Part shown: positions 9,535-17,719 of the stretch, one piece after another
How the letters are laid out: each line of letters opens with the position of its first letter
Numbering within the stretch: position 1 is the stretch's first letter
Assembly: GCF_001500045.1 (NCBI RefSeq)
Contig: NZ_LQIX01000023.1
Location: 186,001-250,000, forward strand
Direction: 5' to 3'
Source: Mycobacterium sp. GA-1199
GTDB taxonomy: Bacteria > Actinomycetota > Actinomycetes > Mycobacteriales > Mycobacteriaceae
DNA length: 64,000 nucleotides
Translations under genes and position numbers: made by a program
The notes under the pieces: model-generated
Seen by the model: the letters and a program-made list of their open reading frames with translations, nothing else
What the model was told of the DNA's origin: nothing
Database searches by the model: none

Positions 9535-10415
9535 CCCACGTCGAATTGCCATCGGGCATCATCGTGGCGATCGAATCGCCAACCGACGATGCCACATTCA
9601 CCCTATCGGAACGTGATTCCGACGACCGTCGGGTCATCACGGTCGAATCTGTGGCCGACGCCCTCGCCGAAGTGACGCAGCGGTGCGCCCACTGGCCGCA
9701 TGCCGCGGGCATTTGCGACGACGTACTTCGCGCCGTCGACCCCACCGCCCCCGCCTTCGCCGGTGTCATCACCGAATCGCTGGCGTACTCCACGCTGCAG
9801 TCGGGGCCGGAGTTCGCGCGCTGGCTCGAGGAGCGCGGACCCTCGCAGGTTCCCGAGATCCCCGATCCCGTTGTGGCCGAACGTATCAACGGCACGGTCC
9901 ATGTTCGGTTCAACCGGGTGCGGCGGCACAACGCGTTCTCCACCGACGCTCGCGGCGCACTCCTGGAGGCGCTGGAGGTCGCGCGGGTCGACCCGTCGGT
10001 CACCGAGGTGATCCTGTCCGGCAACGGGCCGTCGTTCTGCAGCGGCGGGGATCTCGCCGAGTTCGGTAGTTTCGTCGATCCCGTAAGCGCACACTTTGCC
10101 CGCACCCGCTACAGCCCCGCGTTGGTGCTGGCCGAGCTGACCGATCGCCTCGGCGAGCGCTGCCGTGCGCGGGTCCACGGTCAAGTGCTCGGCAGCGGAT
10201 TGGAGATGGCGGCATTCTGCGGGCACATCGAGTCGAGCCCGAACGCCGTCTTCGGGCTGCCGGAACTGACTCTCGGGCTGATCCCCGGAGCCGGCGGCAC
10301 GGTGAGCATCACCCGTCGGATAGGACGCTGGCGCACGGCCTATCTGGTCTTGTCGGGCCGCACCATCGATCCGCCGACGGCGCTGCGGTGGGGGCTGATC
10401 GACGCCATCGTGTGA
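9531..10415 (+). CDS. enoyl-CoA hydratase/isomerase family protein with N-terminal extension
   Basis: The GTG at 9531 overlaps the fadD4 stop (GTGA). The 294-residue product has about 110 residues of unrecognised N-terminal sequence, then a crotonase domain. Oxyanion-hole motifs CSGGDL and GSGLEM are visible, and PELTLGLIPGAGG carries the Glu found in hydratases. Translational coupling to fadD4 suggests the two act on the same acyl group, activation followed by hydration or another crotonase reaction. No counterpart lies at this place in M. tuberculosis. Which crotonase reaction is catalysed cannot be told from sequence. Confidence 0.85.
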   Translation: MTHVELPSGIIVAIESPTDDATFTLSERDSDDRRVITVESVADALAEVTQRCAHWPHAAGICDDVLRAVDPTAPAFAGVITESLAYSTLQSGPEFARWLEERGPSQVPEIPDPVVAERINGTVHVRFNRVRRHNAFSTDARGALLEALEVARVDPSVTEVILSGNGPSFCSGGDLAEFGSFVDPVSAHFARTRYSPALVLAELTDRLGERCRARVHGQVLGSGLEMAAFCGHIESSPNAVFGLPELTLGLIPGAGGTVSITRRIGRWRTAYLVLSGRTIDPPTALRWGLIDAIV

Positions 10416-10416
10416 T

Positions 10417-10459
10417 TTCGGTGCTCTAACGATCGCTGCGCCACTGTTAGGACACCGAA
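10417..10459. terminator. imperfect hairpin between converging genes
   Basis: TTCGGTG and CTAAC in the left arm (10417-10430) pair with GTTAG and CACCGAA in the right arm (10446-10459), with two central mismatches and a 15-base loop. It sits between the stop codons of converging genes and probably terminates both. Confidence 0.5.
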
Positions 10460-10465
10460 GTCACG

Positions 10466-11203
10466 TCAACCCGAGCGGCGCAACGTCACCCGGTAGGTGT
10501 ACTGCTCGGGCAGGAAATGGCTGACCGACAGTTCGACCGGCCGGCGTTCTGCATCCGAGTACAACCGGTCGACACGCAGCATCGGATGACCGGGTTCGCA
10601 CCGCACCGCGTCCGCGACCTCAGCATCGGCGGGGGCGACCGTGATCGATTGTGCGGCCTCGACAATCGGTGCGCTCAGATGCGGCTCGAGCAGTCCGATG
10701 ACGGTTTGGGTGCCGACCGCCCCGTCGGTCAACTCCGGTGAGTCTGCCACCGCCGCTGCCACCGTCGGCGCCAGATGCACCGTGGTCAGCACGAACGGCA
10801 CCCCGGGGTCGGTGCCGTGCAACCGCCGGAACACCACCGTGTACACGATGTCGTCGTCGAGTCGCAGCCTGCTGGCGGCTTCGACGTCGACCCGGCGCCG
10901 CAGTCCGCCCAGCACCTCCATCGTGGTGTCATCGGACAGGCTCATCAGGTCGTCGATCGAGCCGAACTGGCGCAGATAGCGTCGCCCCGAACCGCTGGCG
11001 TACGTACCGCGGCCCGGCACCCGGTACACCACACCCTCGGCCACCAGGTCCTGAAACGCCCGACGCACGGTCTGGCGCGACAGACCATGCGCGGCAACGA
11101 GTTCCGATTCCGTCGGCAGCCGGGCCCCGTCGCGGTAGCGGCCGGCCGCGATCTGCTCGCGCAACTGATCGCGCAGGGTCTGGTACGCCGGCGCGGACCT
11201 CAT
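10466..11203 (-). CDS. GntR/HutC-family transcriptional regulator
   Basis: The 245-residue protein has a winged helix-turn-helix at residues 1-75 (LPTESELVAAHGLSRQTVRRAFQDL, then a wing GRGTY) and a C-terminal UTRA-type ligand-binding domain. It lies only three bases after fadE3 on the same strand, so it is probably co-transcribed and may repress the fadE3/fadD4 neighbourhood in response to an acyl ligand. The operator is not identified; the palindrome before fadD4 is one candidate. Confidence 0.88.
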   Translation of the reverse strand: MRSAPAYQTLRDQLREQIAAGRYRDGARLPTESELVAAHGLSRQTVRRAFQDLVAEGVVYRVPGRGTYASGSGRRYLRQFGSIDDLMSLSDDTTMEVLGGLRRRVDVEAASRLRLDDDIVYTVVFRRLHGTDPGVPFVLTTVHLAPTVAAAVADSPELTDGAVGTQTVIGLLEPHLSAPIVEAAQSITVAPADAEVADAVRCEPGHPMLRVDRLYSDAERRPVELSVSHFLPEQYTYRVTLRRSG

Positions 11204-11206
11204 CGC

Positions 11207-12355
11207 CTACAGGCCACCTCGTGACACCAACTGCGAGGCGATCACGTTGCGCTGGATCTCGTTGGTGCCCTCGCCGACGATCATCAACGGCGCGTCGCGG
11301 AAGTACCTTTCGACGTCGTATTCCGTGGAGTAGCCGTATCCGCCGTGGATGCGGACCGCGTTGAGCGCGATCTCCATCGCGACCTCGGAGGCGAACAGCT
11401 TCGCCATCCCGGCCTCCATATCGCAGCGCTCGCCGCTGTCGTAGCGCTCAGCGGCGTAGCGCGTCAACTGGCGGGCGGCGGTGAGTTTGGTGGCCATGTC
11501 GGCCAGGTAGTTGCCGATCGACTGGTGCTTCCAGATCGGCTGCCCGAAGCTCTCGCGCTCCTGTGCGTACCGAAGCGCATCCTCCAACGCGGCCGTCGCG
11601 ACGCCGAGCGCCCGCGACGCGACCTGGATACGGCCCGTCTCAAGCCCTTTCATCATCTGGGCGAAGCCCTTACCAGGTTCGCCGCCGAGGATCGCCGACG
11701 CGGGCACGCGGCAGTCCTCGAAGATAAGCTCACACGATTCGACGCCCTTGTACCCGAGCTTGGGCAGATCGCGCGACACCGACAGCCCCGTCATGCCCTG
11801 CTCGACGAGCACCACCGAGATTCCCTTGTGGCGCGGAGTGGCGGCCGGATCGGTCTTGCACAACAGCGCGATCAGTCCGGATCGCCGCGCGTTGGAGATC
11901 CAGGTCTTCGAGCCGTTGATGGTCAGACCGTCGCCTTCGGACGGCAGCGCCGTCGTCGACATGTTCTGCAGATCCGAACCACCGCCGGGTTCGGTCAACG
12001 CCATCGTCGCGCGGATCTCGCCCGTCGCCATCGCAGGCAGATAGCGGCGCTTCTGCTCTTCCGTGCCGAACAGCACCAGGAGCTTGGCGACGACGGTGTG
12101 CCCGCCCATCGCCCCGGCAAGGCTCATCCAGCCGCGGGACAGCTCCTGGGTCACCTCGACGTAGCAGGGCATCGACACCGGGGAACCGCCGTATTCCTCG
12201 GGGATCGCCAGACCGTAGATGCCGATCTGCTTCATCTGCTCGATCCACGCCTCGGGATATTCGTTGGCGTGTTCGACGTCGCGTACTCGCGGTTTGACCT
12301 CGCGGTCGATGAAGGCCCGCACGGTGGCGACCTGCATCGTCTCTTCCTCGTTCAT
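11207..12355 (-). CDS. fadE3: acyl-CoA dehydrogenase FadE3
   Basis: The 382-residue protein is a standard-length acyl-CoA dehydrogenase, an FAD enzyme that introduces the alpha-beta double bond in acyl-CoA. Motifs LTEPGGGSD and WISNA, and the C-terminal IHGGYGYSTEYDVERYFRDA and GTNEIQRNVIASQL, are typical of the family; the catalytic Glu sits in GEGTNEI. The open frame continues 98 codons upstream, but that part is antisense to the divergent gene, so ATG 12355 is taken as start. Position and orientation match Rv0215c. The GntR gene follows as the second operon member. Confidence 0.92.
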   Translation of the reverse strand: MNEEETMQVATVRAFIDREVKPRVRDVEHANEYPEAWIEQMKQIGIYGLAIPEEYGGSPVSMPCYVEVTQELSRGWMSLAGAMGGHTVVAKLLVLFGTEEQKRRYLPAMATGEIRATMALTEPGGGSDLQNMSTTALPSEGDGLTINGSKTWISNARRSGLIALLCKTDPAATPRHKGISVVLVEQGMTGLSVSRDLPKLGYKGVESCELIFEDCRVPASAILGGEPGKGFAQMMKGLETGRIQVASRALGVATAALEDALRYAQERESFGQPIWKHQSIGNYLADMATKLTAARQLTRYAAERYDSGERCDMEAGMAKLFASEVAMEIALNAVRIHGGYGYSTEYDVERYFRDAPLMIVGEGTNEIQRNVIASQLVSRGGL

Positions 12356-12386
12356 GTACGGCCATATTGACACTTTGTGCGGCCCA

Positions 12387-13379
12387 ATGCCAGAGTTGGC
12401 ACCCGTGAGCGGCCCGTACTTCGACGACCTGCACGTCGGACAGGTTTTCGACACCGCGCCGCCGATGACGCTGACCTCGGGTGTTGCCGCCGTGCACCAG
12501 TCGATCGTGGGGGATCGGCTGCGCCTCGCGCTCGACGGGGAGCTGGCCGCCGCGGTGACCGGCGCGACCGCCCCGCTGGCGCATCCGGCCCTGGTCTGTG
12601 ACGTCGCGATCGGCCAGACCACGCTGGTCACCCAGCGGGTGAAGGCCAACCTGTTCTACCGCGGCCTGGTGTTTCACCGCTTTCCCGCCATCGGCGACAC
12701 CCTGTTCACCCGCACCGAAGTGGTGGGGCTCAAGGAGAACTCCACCAAGCCCGGCAGAGCGCGGACGGGATTGGCCGCACTGCGGATGACCACCGTCGAC
12801 GACCTCGGCCGACTGGTGCTCGATTTTCACCGCTGCGCGATGCTGCCGCTGCGCGACGGCGCCGGCGACACCGGGCACGCCGACGACCTGTCGACGATCG
12901 GCGCAGAAACCCCGCCCGTACCCGATCCGACCTCGGACTGGGACGCCGAGGCGTACCGCGCGAAGGTGCCTGGAGCCCACTTCGATCCGGGACTCGCGGG
13001 CACGGTGTTGCACAGCACCGCCGACGTGGTGAGCAGCGCACCTGAGCTGGCCCGGTTGACGTTGAACATCGCTGCGACACACCACGACTGGCGGGTCAAC
13101 AACCGGCGGCTGGTCTACGGCGGCCACACCATCGGACTGGCGCTGGCCCAGGTGAGCCGGCTGCTGCCCAACCTGGTGACCGTCCTCGGCTGGCAGTCCT
13201 GCGACCACACCGGGCCGGTGTACGAAGGGGACACGCTCTACAGCGAGGTGCACATCGAGAAGGCCGAACCGCTTGCGGACGGTCGCGGCGGCGTTCTGAC
13301 GGTGCGCTCGCTGGTGTACGCGGTTGATGAGCAGGACCGCAGCGTGCTTGATTGGCGCTTCACCGTGCTGCAATTCTGA
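12387..13379 (+). CDS. double-hotdog MaoC-like protein (Rv0216 type)
   Basis: The 330-residue product matches in position and length the M. tuberculosis protein Rv0216, whose crystal structure shows two hotdog domains. The sequence opens with SGPYFDDLHVGQVF, a usual MaoC-type N-terminus, and a second hotdog can be read in NRRLVYGGHTIGLALAQVSRLLPNL. The clear hydratase motif (D-x4-H) of R-specific hydratases is not obvious, so a thioester-binding role other than hydration is possible. It diverges from fadE3 with 31 bases between starts; the GTG at 12405 is an alternative start just ahead of the conserved sequence. Confidence 0.85.
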   Translation: MPELAPVSGPYFDDLHVGQVFDTAPPMTLTSGVAAVHQSIVGDRLRLALDGELAAAVTGATAPLAHPALVCDVAIGQTTLVTQRVKANLFYRGLVFHRFPAIGDTLFTRTEVVGLKENSTKPGRARTGLAALRMTTVDDLGRLVLDFHRCAMLPLRDGAGDTGHADDLSTIGAETPPVPDPTSDWDAEAYRAKVPGAHFDPGLAGTVLHSTADVVSSAPELARLTLNIAATHHDWRVNNRRLVYGGHTIGLALAQVSRLLPNLVTVLGWQSCDHTGPVYEGDTLYSEVHIEKAEPLADGRGGVLTVRSLVYAVDEQDRSVLDWRFTVLQF

Positions 13380-13424
13380 GCCGCTCCCACCCCGGGCGGC
13401 ACCCGCGTGCGAAGTAGGCCGACA

Positions 13425-14552
13425 ATGGGGGGCGTGACGTCGACGATGTTGACTGTCCCCACCGCCGTGCTCGACCGGGCCGGGCGGGTCGCCGACGCCT
13501 TCGAAACCTTCACCGGCGTGCGGATCGACGCCGCCGAGTTGATCGGCGGGCGTGCCGCGCTGCTGGGCCTATCGCCGGTTGGTCAAGTGTCGGCGGGCGG
13601 CGCAACGCGCATGATGCGCAGCCGTGATGGCTGGTGTGCCCTCACGTTGGCGCGGCCCGACGACATCGCCGCGGTTCCGGCGCTGGTCTCGGCCGATGAG
13701 GTCGACGATCCTTGGCCGGCCGTGCAGCGCTGGGTTGTCGAAAACGACTGTGCCGACCTGACGGAGCGCGCCCGGCTGCTCGGCCTACCGGCCGCGGGCC
13801 TCGCCGAGACCCCTCCCGAGGGTCCGCGGGTGTACCCGTTCGGCGCGGCCACCGCAACGCGGGGCCCGGCTGACCTCTTGGTCGCGGACCTGTCGGCGTT
13901 GTGGGCAGGACCGCTGTGTGGACGGTTGCTCGCGTCGGCGGGCGCGACGGTTGTCAAGGTCGAGAGCGCCGCGCGGCCCGACGGGGCCCGCCACGGGCCG
14001 CAATCGTTCTTCGACTGGATGAATGCCGGAAAGCTCTCCTACAGCGTCGATTTCGACGAGCCCTCCGGTCTGCGGGCGCTGCTGGCCGCCGCGGACGTCG
14101 TGATCGAGTCCTCGCGGCCGGAGGCGTTGGTTCGTCGCGGTCTCGCCCCGACCGACGTGACGCCGCGAGACGGCCGGGTGTGGCTGCGGGTCACCGGTCA
14201 CGGCACGGACGGTGACCGCCGAAACTGGGTGGCGTTCGGCGACGACGCCGCCGTATCGGGCGGCCTGGTTTGTGGTGAACCCGACGCGCCGGAGTTCTGC
14301 GGCGATGCGATCGCCGACCCGCTTACCGGTCTCGAGGCGGCGCTGGCCGTCGCGCAGTCGTTGCGCAGCGGGGGAGGCGAACTGATCGAGATGTCGATGG
14401 CCGCCGTCGCCGCCACCTACGCGCAGTTACCGCGGGACGGGCGATCATCCTGTGCCACAGCACCGCAACTGTCGGACACTGCGTCACCTCTGGGGGCGGA
14501 CAACGAGGAGGTGGAGCAGCTGATCGAGCAGCGACGGCTCGCGTCTTGCTGA
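13425..14552 (+). CDS. CoA-transferase family III-like protein with permuted motif order
   Basis: About 375 residues. From residue ~147 the sequence reads like the usual start of a CaiB/BaiF-family transferase (LLVADLSALWAGPLCGRLLASAGATVVKVE, followed by IESSRPEALVRRGL and the Asp-containing GDAIADPLTG). The first ~140 residues, with RDGWCALTLARPDDIAAVPAL, resemble the part that normally comes after these motifs. The order therefore looks circularly permuted. The enzyme would move CoA between acyl groups. The last ~35 residues are low-similarity and overlap the next gene by seven bases. ATG 13425 was chosen; GTG 13434 and ATG 13446 are alternatives. Confidence 0.75.
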   Translation: MGGVTSTMLTVPTAVLDRAGRVADAFETFTGVRIDAAELIGGRAALLGLSPVGQVSAGGATRMMRSRDGWCALTLARPDDIAAVPALVSADEVDDPWPAVQRWVVENDCADLTERARLLGLPAAGLAETPPEGPRVYPFGAATATRGPADLLVADLSALWAGPLCGRLLASAGATVVKVESAARPDGARHGPQSFFDWMNAGKLSYSVDFDEPSGLRALLAAADVVIESSRPEALVRRGLAPTDVTPRDGRVWLRVTGHGTDGDRRNWVAFGDDAAVSGGLVCGEPDAPEFCGDAIADPLTGLEAALAVAQSLRSGGGELIEMSMAAVAATYAQLPRDGRSSCATAPQLSDTASPLGADNEEVEQLIEQRRLASC

Positions 14553-15850
14553 TCCAGCGGGCCACCCTGCTCGACGGCAGCGCCGTCGACATCCGGGTCG
14601 CAGAACGCATCACTGCCGTCGAGCCGATGCTGACGCCTCTTCGCGGCGAGCCGGTCTACGACGCCGCCGGTCGGACCGTCATACCGGGACTACACGATCA
14701 CCATGTCCATCTGCGTTCCGCGGCAGCGGCTTTGCGGTCGGTGCGGGTCGGCCCGGCCGAGGTGCGCAACCGGGCGCAGCTGGCCCGCGCGCTGGCAAAC
14801 GCGGACCCCGGCCCAGACGGCTGGGTACGGGCCGTGGGTTATCACGAGGCGGTGGCCGGCCACCTCGATAGCACTGTGCTCGACGAGGTGGCGCCCGCAC
14901 TTCCGGTCCGGGTGCAACACCGCAGCGGCGTGCTGTGGACACTGAACTCGGCGGGACTGGCACTCGTCGGAATGGCAGACCATCCTGACGGGCGCTTGCG
15001 CAGCGCCGACAGCTCGTGGTCGGATGCCCTGCAGCGCAACGAAACAGGCCTGAGCGAGGTCAGCGAGCAACTCAGCGGTCTGGGCGTCACCGGCGTCACC
15101 GACGCCACCCCAAACCTCGAGATCGACGACATGGTCCAGCTTTTGGATACCCATCGCCGCGGCGAGCTGCGTCAGCGCGTGCTCTTCCTAGCGCCCGGTA
15201 AGCGAATCCTGCACGACACCGACCTCGACCTCGACGGTCTCACCTCGTGGATCGCCGGACGGCACGACGAGGGCGCACCGGTCGCCGTGCACTGTGTGAC
15301 CGCAGCGCAGCTCGTCGTCACTCTCGCCGCGCTGCAGGCGTCCGGAACGCATCCGGGGGACCGCATCGAGCATGCCTCCATCGTTCCCGACGACGGCATC
15401 GCGTCCCTCGTCGCGAGCGGTGTCACCGTGGTGACGCAGCCGAACTTCGTCGTCGAGCGCGGCGATCAGTACCTCGACGACGTGCCCCCCGGCCAACACC
15501 ATGAATTGTGGCGCGTCGCTTCGCTGTTGCGCGCCGGCGTGCCGGTCGCGCTGTCGACCGACATGCCGTTCGGTGAGGGTGACCCGTGGGCGACGATGCG
15601 TGCCGCGGTGCGACGGGTGACCGGCAGCGGCGCGGTGCTCGGTGCGGACGAACGTATCACCGCGCCCGAAGCGCTGGCCATGTTCTTCGGTGGCGGGGAT
15701 GATCCGTTGCGGCGCCGGACCGTCGCGCCCGGGGAGCCGGGCGATCTGGTGGTGCTCGAGCCGTCCCCCGACGATGTGTTCGGGACGCTGGCGTCGGACA
15801 TGGTCGCCGCCACCGTGATCGCGGGCGACGTGGTGTTCGAGCGCGGGTGA
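14546..15850 (+). CDS. amidohydrolase family protein (YtcJ/amidohydrolase-3 like)
   Basis: The 434-residue product begins at TTG 14546, inside the end of the CoA-transferase gene. Metal-site motifs of the amidohydrolase superfamily are visible: HDHHVHL near residue 50, VAVHCVTAAQ, RIEHASIVPDD, and the late Asp in ALSTDMPFGEGDPW. It would hydrolyse an amide, ester or related bond with a metal-activated water. It is shorter than typical YtcJ-like proteins (about 540). Overlap with the CoA-transferase suggests a shared two-step pathway. The pair is absent from this place in M. tuberculosis. Confidence 0.85.
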   Translation: MLIQRATLLDGSAVDIRVAERITAVEPMLTPLRGEPVYDAAGRTVIPGLHDHHVHLRSAAAALRSVRVGPAEVRNRAQLARALANADPGPDGWVRAVGYHEAVAGHLDSTVLDEVAPALPVRVQHRSGVLWTLNSAGLALVGMADHPDGRLRSADSSWSDALQRNETGLSEVSEQLSGLGVTGVTDATPNLEIDDMVQLLDTHRRGELRQRVLFLAPGKRILHDTDLDLDGLTSWIAGRHDEGAPVAVHCVTAAQLVVTLAALQASGTHPGDRIEHASIVPDDGIASLVASGVTVVTQPNFVVERGDQYLDDVPPGQHHELWRVASLLRAGVPVALSTDMPFGEGDPWATMRAAVRRVTGSGAVLGADERITAPEALAMFFGGGDDPLRRRTVAPGEPGDLVVLEPSPDDVFGTLASDMVAATVIAGDVVFERG

Positions 15851-15851
15851 C

Positions 15852-16751
15852 TCAAGCGGCCGCCGGCGCCAACGCTCGCTGCAGCATCGCGCACTGGCTG
15901 TCGAAGAACCGCTGTGAGACAGAGGCTTTCGGGACGATGCCGTCGAAGCCGTGGAACGCGCCCTCGACGATCTCGACCTCGCACGGCACACCTGCGGCCT
16001 TGAGCCGTTCGGCGTACACGATATCCTCGTCGTGGAAGAGGTCCAGCGTTCCGACCCCGATCCAGGCCGGTGGCAACCCGGCCAGGTCGTTCCGGCGAGC
16101 CGGTACGGCCACGGCGGGATCAGCGTCGCCGAGATAGGCCGACCAGCCTAGCTTGTTACTCGACTTGTTCCACAAACGAAGCCCAGGTTTGTCCAGTTCC
16201 CGGCGGTCCACGGTGCGGTCGTCGAGCATCGGGTAGACCAGCAGCTGGGCTGATGGCGTGACTTCACCGCGGTCCCGCGCCAGCAGCGCCAATTGGGCGG
16301 CCAATCCGCCCCCGGCGCTGGCGCCCCCGATCGCGACACGGCCTGAGTCCACGGACGGCAAGGCGGCCAACCACTTCAGCGTCGAATAGCAGTCGTCCAG
16401 CGCGGCCGGGTACGCGTGTTCGGGTGCCAACCGGTAGTCGACGGAGGCCACCGTGACTCCCAGTCGCGCCGCGAATCGGCGGCACAGCTCGCTGTCCTGG
16501 CCCGGATGGCCGATGAGATAACCCCCGCCGTGAATCCACAGCAGCGCCGGCCCTTTACCCGTGCCGCCGGGCGGCCGGTACAGCCAGACGTCGACTCCCG
16601 ACGGCAGGGTCAGCGCCTCGACATCGCGTGGCGGTCGGCGCCACATGCGTCGGGTGACCATACGGACGAGGGGCAGAGTCACGGGTGTGATGATCTGCCT
16701 GGGTGTACGTCGGGCGGCCCGTCTCAATTCTGGATGGAAGTCGGTGGACAC
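15852..16751 (-). CDS. lipW: esterase/lipase LipW (HSL family)
   Basis: An alpha/beta hydrolase of the hormone-sensitive lipase family, 299 residues from GTG 16751, close to the 302 of M. tuberculosis LipW (Rv0217c). The HGGG oxyanion motif (LLWIHGGGYLIG), the nucleophile elbow GGASAGGGLA, a late Asp (GTLDLFHDED) and His (GAFHGFDG) form the expected catalytic set. It likely hydrolyses short-chain esters. The open frame extends 44 codons further upstream, but that sequence covers the lipW/ferredoxin intergenic palindrome and does not look coding. Its stop abuts the amidohydrolase stop. Confidence 0.9.
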   Translation of the reverse strand: MSTDFHPELRRAARRTPRQIITPVTLPLVRMVTRRMWRRPPRDVEALTLPSGVDVWLYRPPGGTGKGPALLWIHGGGYLIGHPGQDSELCRRFAARLGVTVASVDYRLAPEHAYPAALDDCYSTLKWLAALPSVDSGRVAIGGASAGGGLAAQLALLARDRGEVTPSAQLLVYPMLDDRTVDRRELDKPGLRLWNKSSNKLGWSAYLGDADPAVAVPARRNDLAGLPPAWIGVGTLDLFHDEDIVYAERLKAAGVPCEVEIVEGAFHGFDGIVPKASVSQRFFDSQCAMLQRALAPAAA

Positions 16752-16814
16752 CCGACAAGTATTACCCAACCGACGCGGAGGTCGACGTCGCATCACATGC
16801 TGCAGGCTGCCATT

Positions 16815-16841
16815 GTTTATACAAGTACTAGTTGTATAAAC
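16815..16841. promoter_or_regulatory. 27-bp palindromic operator between lipW and a ferredoxin gene
   Basis: Perfect 10-bp arms GTTTATACAA (16815-16824) and TTGTATAAAC (16832-16841) flank a 7-base spacer. The right arm overlaps a TAAACT hexamer (16837-16842) that could be the -10 of the ferredoxin operon. Size and symmetry fit a TetR-family operator controlling both divergent units. No TetR gene is adjacent. Confidence 0.65.
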
Positions 16842-16877
16842 TCTCGGTACGTCGCTACCGAGAGTCGAGGAGGCGTC

Positions 16878-17069
16878 ATGCATGTCGTGGTAGACCGCGA
16901 TCGCTGTGAGGGAAACGCGATCTGCGTGAAGTACGCACCGGCGGTGTTCGAACTCGATGACGACGACTACTCCGTGGTGACCGTCGACCCGATCCCCGCC
17001 GAGCTGCAGGAACAGAGCGAGAAGGCCATCGCCGAGTGCCCGCGGGCCGCAATCTTCACAAGGGATTAG
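16878..17069 (+). CDS. small [3Fe-4S]-type ferredoxin
   Basis: The 63-residue protein has the mycobacterial cytochrome-P450-partner ferredoxin layout: C10-x5-C16 and C54-P55. The position that would supply the fourth cysteine of a [4Fe-4S] cluster is Asn13, so a three-iron cluster is expected. It would carry single electrons, typically to a P450, but no P450 gene is in the window. A strong Shine-Dalgarno (GAGGAGG) precedes ATG 16878. It is the first of three tightly packed genes with a cysteine-containing regulator and a membrane protein. Confidence 0.92.
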   Translation: MHVVVDRDRCEGNAICVKYAPAVFELDDDDYSVVTVDPIPAELQEQSEKAIAECPRAAIFTRD

Positions 17070-17071
17070 CG

Positions 17072-17719
17072 ATGGCAGGGCGTCGCGAAGCGGTACTGAC
17101 GACGCTGCGCACCGCAGGCAGGCCCATGAGCATCAGCGAGGTCGCCGAGCGGTTGTCGGTGCACCCCAACACCGCCCGATTCCATCTGGAGACACTGGCC
17201 AGGAGTGGCCGAGTGGAAACGGTCGAAGCCGAACGGGCACGACCGGGCCGGCCACCGCTGATGTTCCAGGTGCCGACGGGCATGGACCCGGTCGGTCCGC
17301 GCGACTACCGGACGTTGGCCGGTGTCCTGGCCGATGCGCTCGCACGCCAGCGGGACCCGCACACTCAGGCGGTCGCCGCGGGCCGCGTGTGGGCGCGCAA
17401 CGAGACCGCCGCGACCGGGGACGACACCGTTTCCGGCCCCGGGCAGGCCGTCGACCGGCTGACGGACCTGCTCGGCGAATTGGGATTCGCTCCCGAACGG
17501 CGTTCCGCCGACGCCGATCTCGGTGACATCGGATTGCGCAATTGTCCGTTCCTCGAGCTGGCCGTGAACCGCCGGGAAGTCATCTGTCCCGTGCATCTCG
17601 GCCTCATGCAGGGCGCGTTGACCGCTTGGGACGCACCGGTCACCGTGGACGCGTTGACTCCGTTCGCAGAGCCAGGGCTCTGCATCGCACATATCGCGCC
17701 GAGGAGGCGAGTTCAATGA
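17072..17719 (+). CDS. winged-helix regulator with possible Fe-S-binding C-terminus
   Basis: The 215-residue protein starts two bases after the ferredoxin gene, with AAGGGA as ribosome site. Residues 1-70 form a winged helix (MSISEVAERLSVHPNTARFHLETL, wing RPGRPP) of the ArsR/DeoR type. The C-terminus holds C158, C172, H175 and C204, a spacing (C-x13-C ... C) reminiscent of SufR-like iron-sulfur regulators. Encoded with a ferredoxin, it may report Fe-S or redox status and control this operon. Ligand and target are inferred, not shown. Confidence 0.8.
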   Translation: MAGRREAVLTTLRTAGRPMSISEVAERLSVHPNTARFHLETLARSGRVETVEAERARPGRPPLMFQVPTGMDPVGPRDYRTLAGVLADALARQRDPHTQAVAAGRVWARNETAATGDDTVSGPGQAVDRLTDLLGELGFAPERRSADADLGDIGLRNCPFLELAVNRREVICPVHLGLMQGALTAWDAPVTVDALTPFAEPGLCIAHIAPRRRVQ

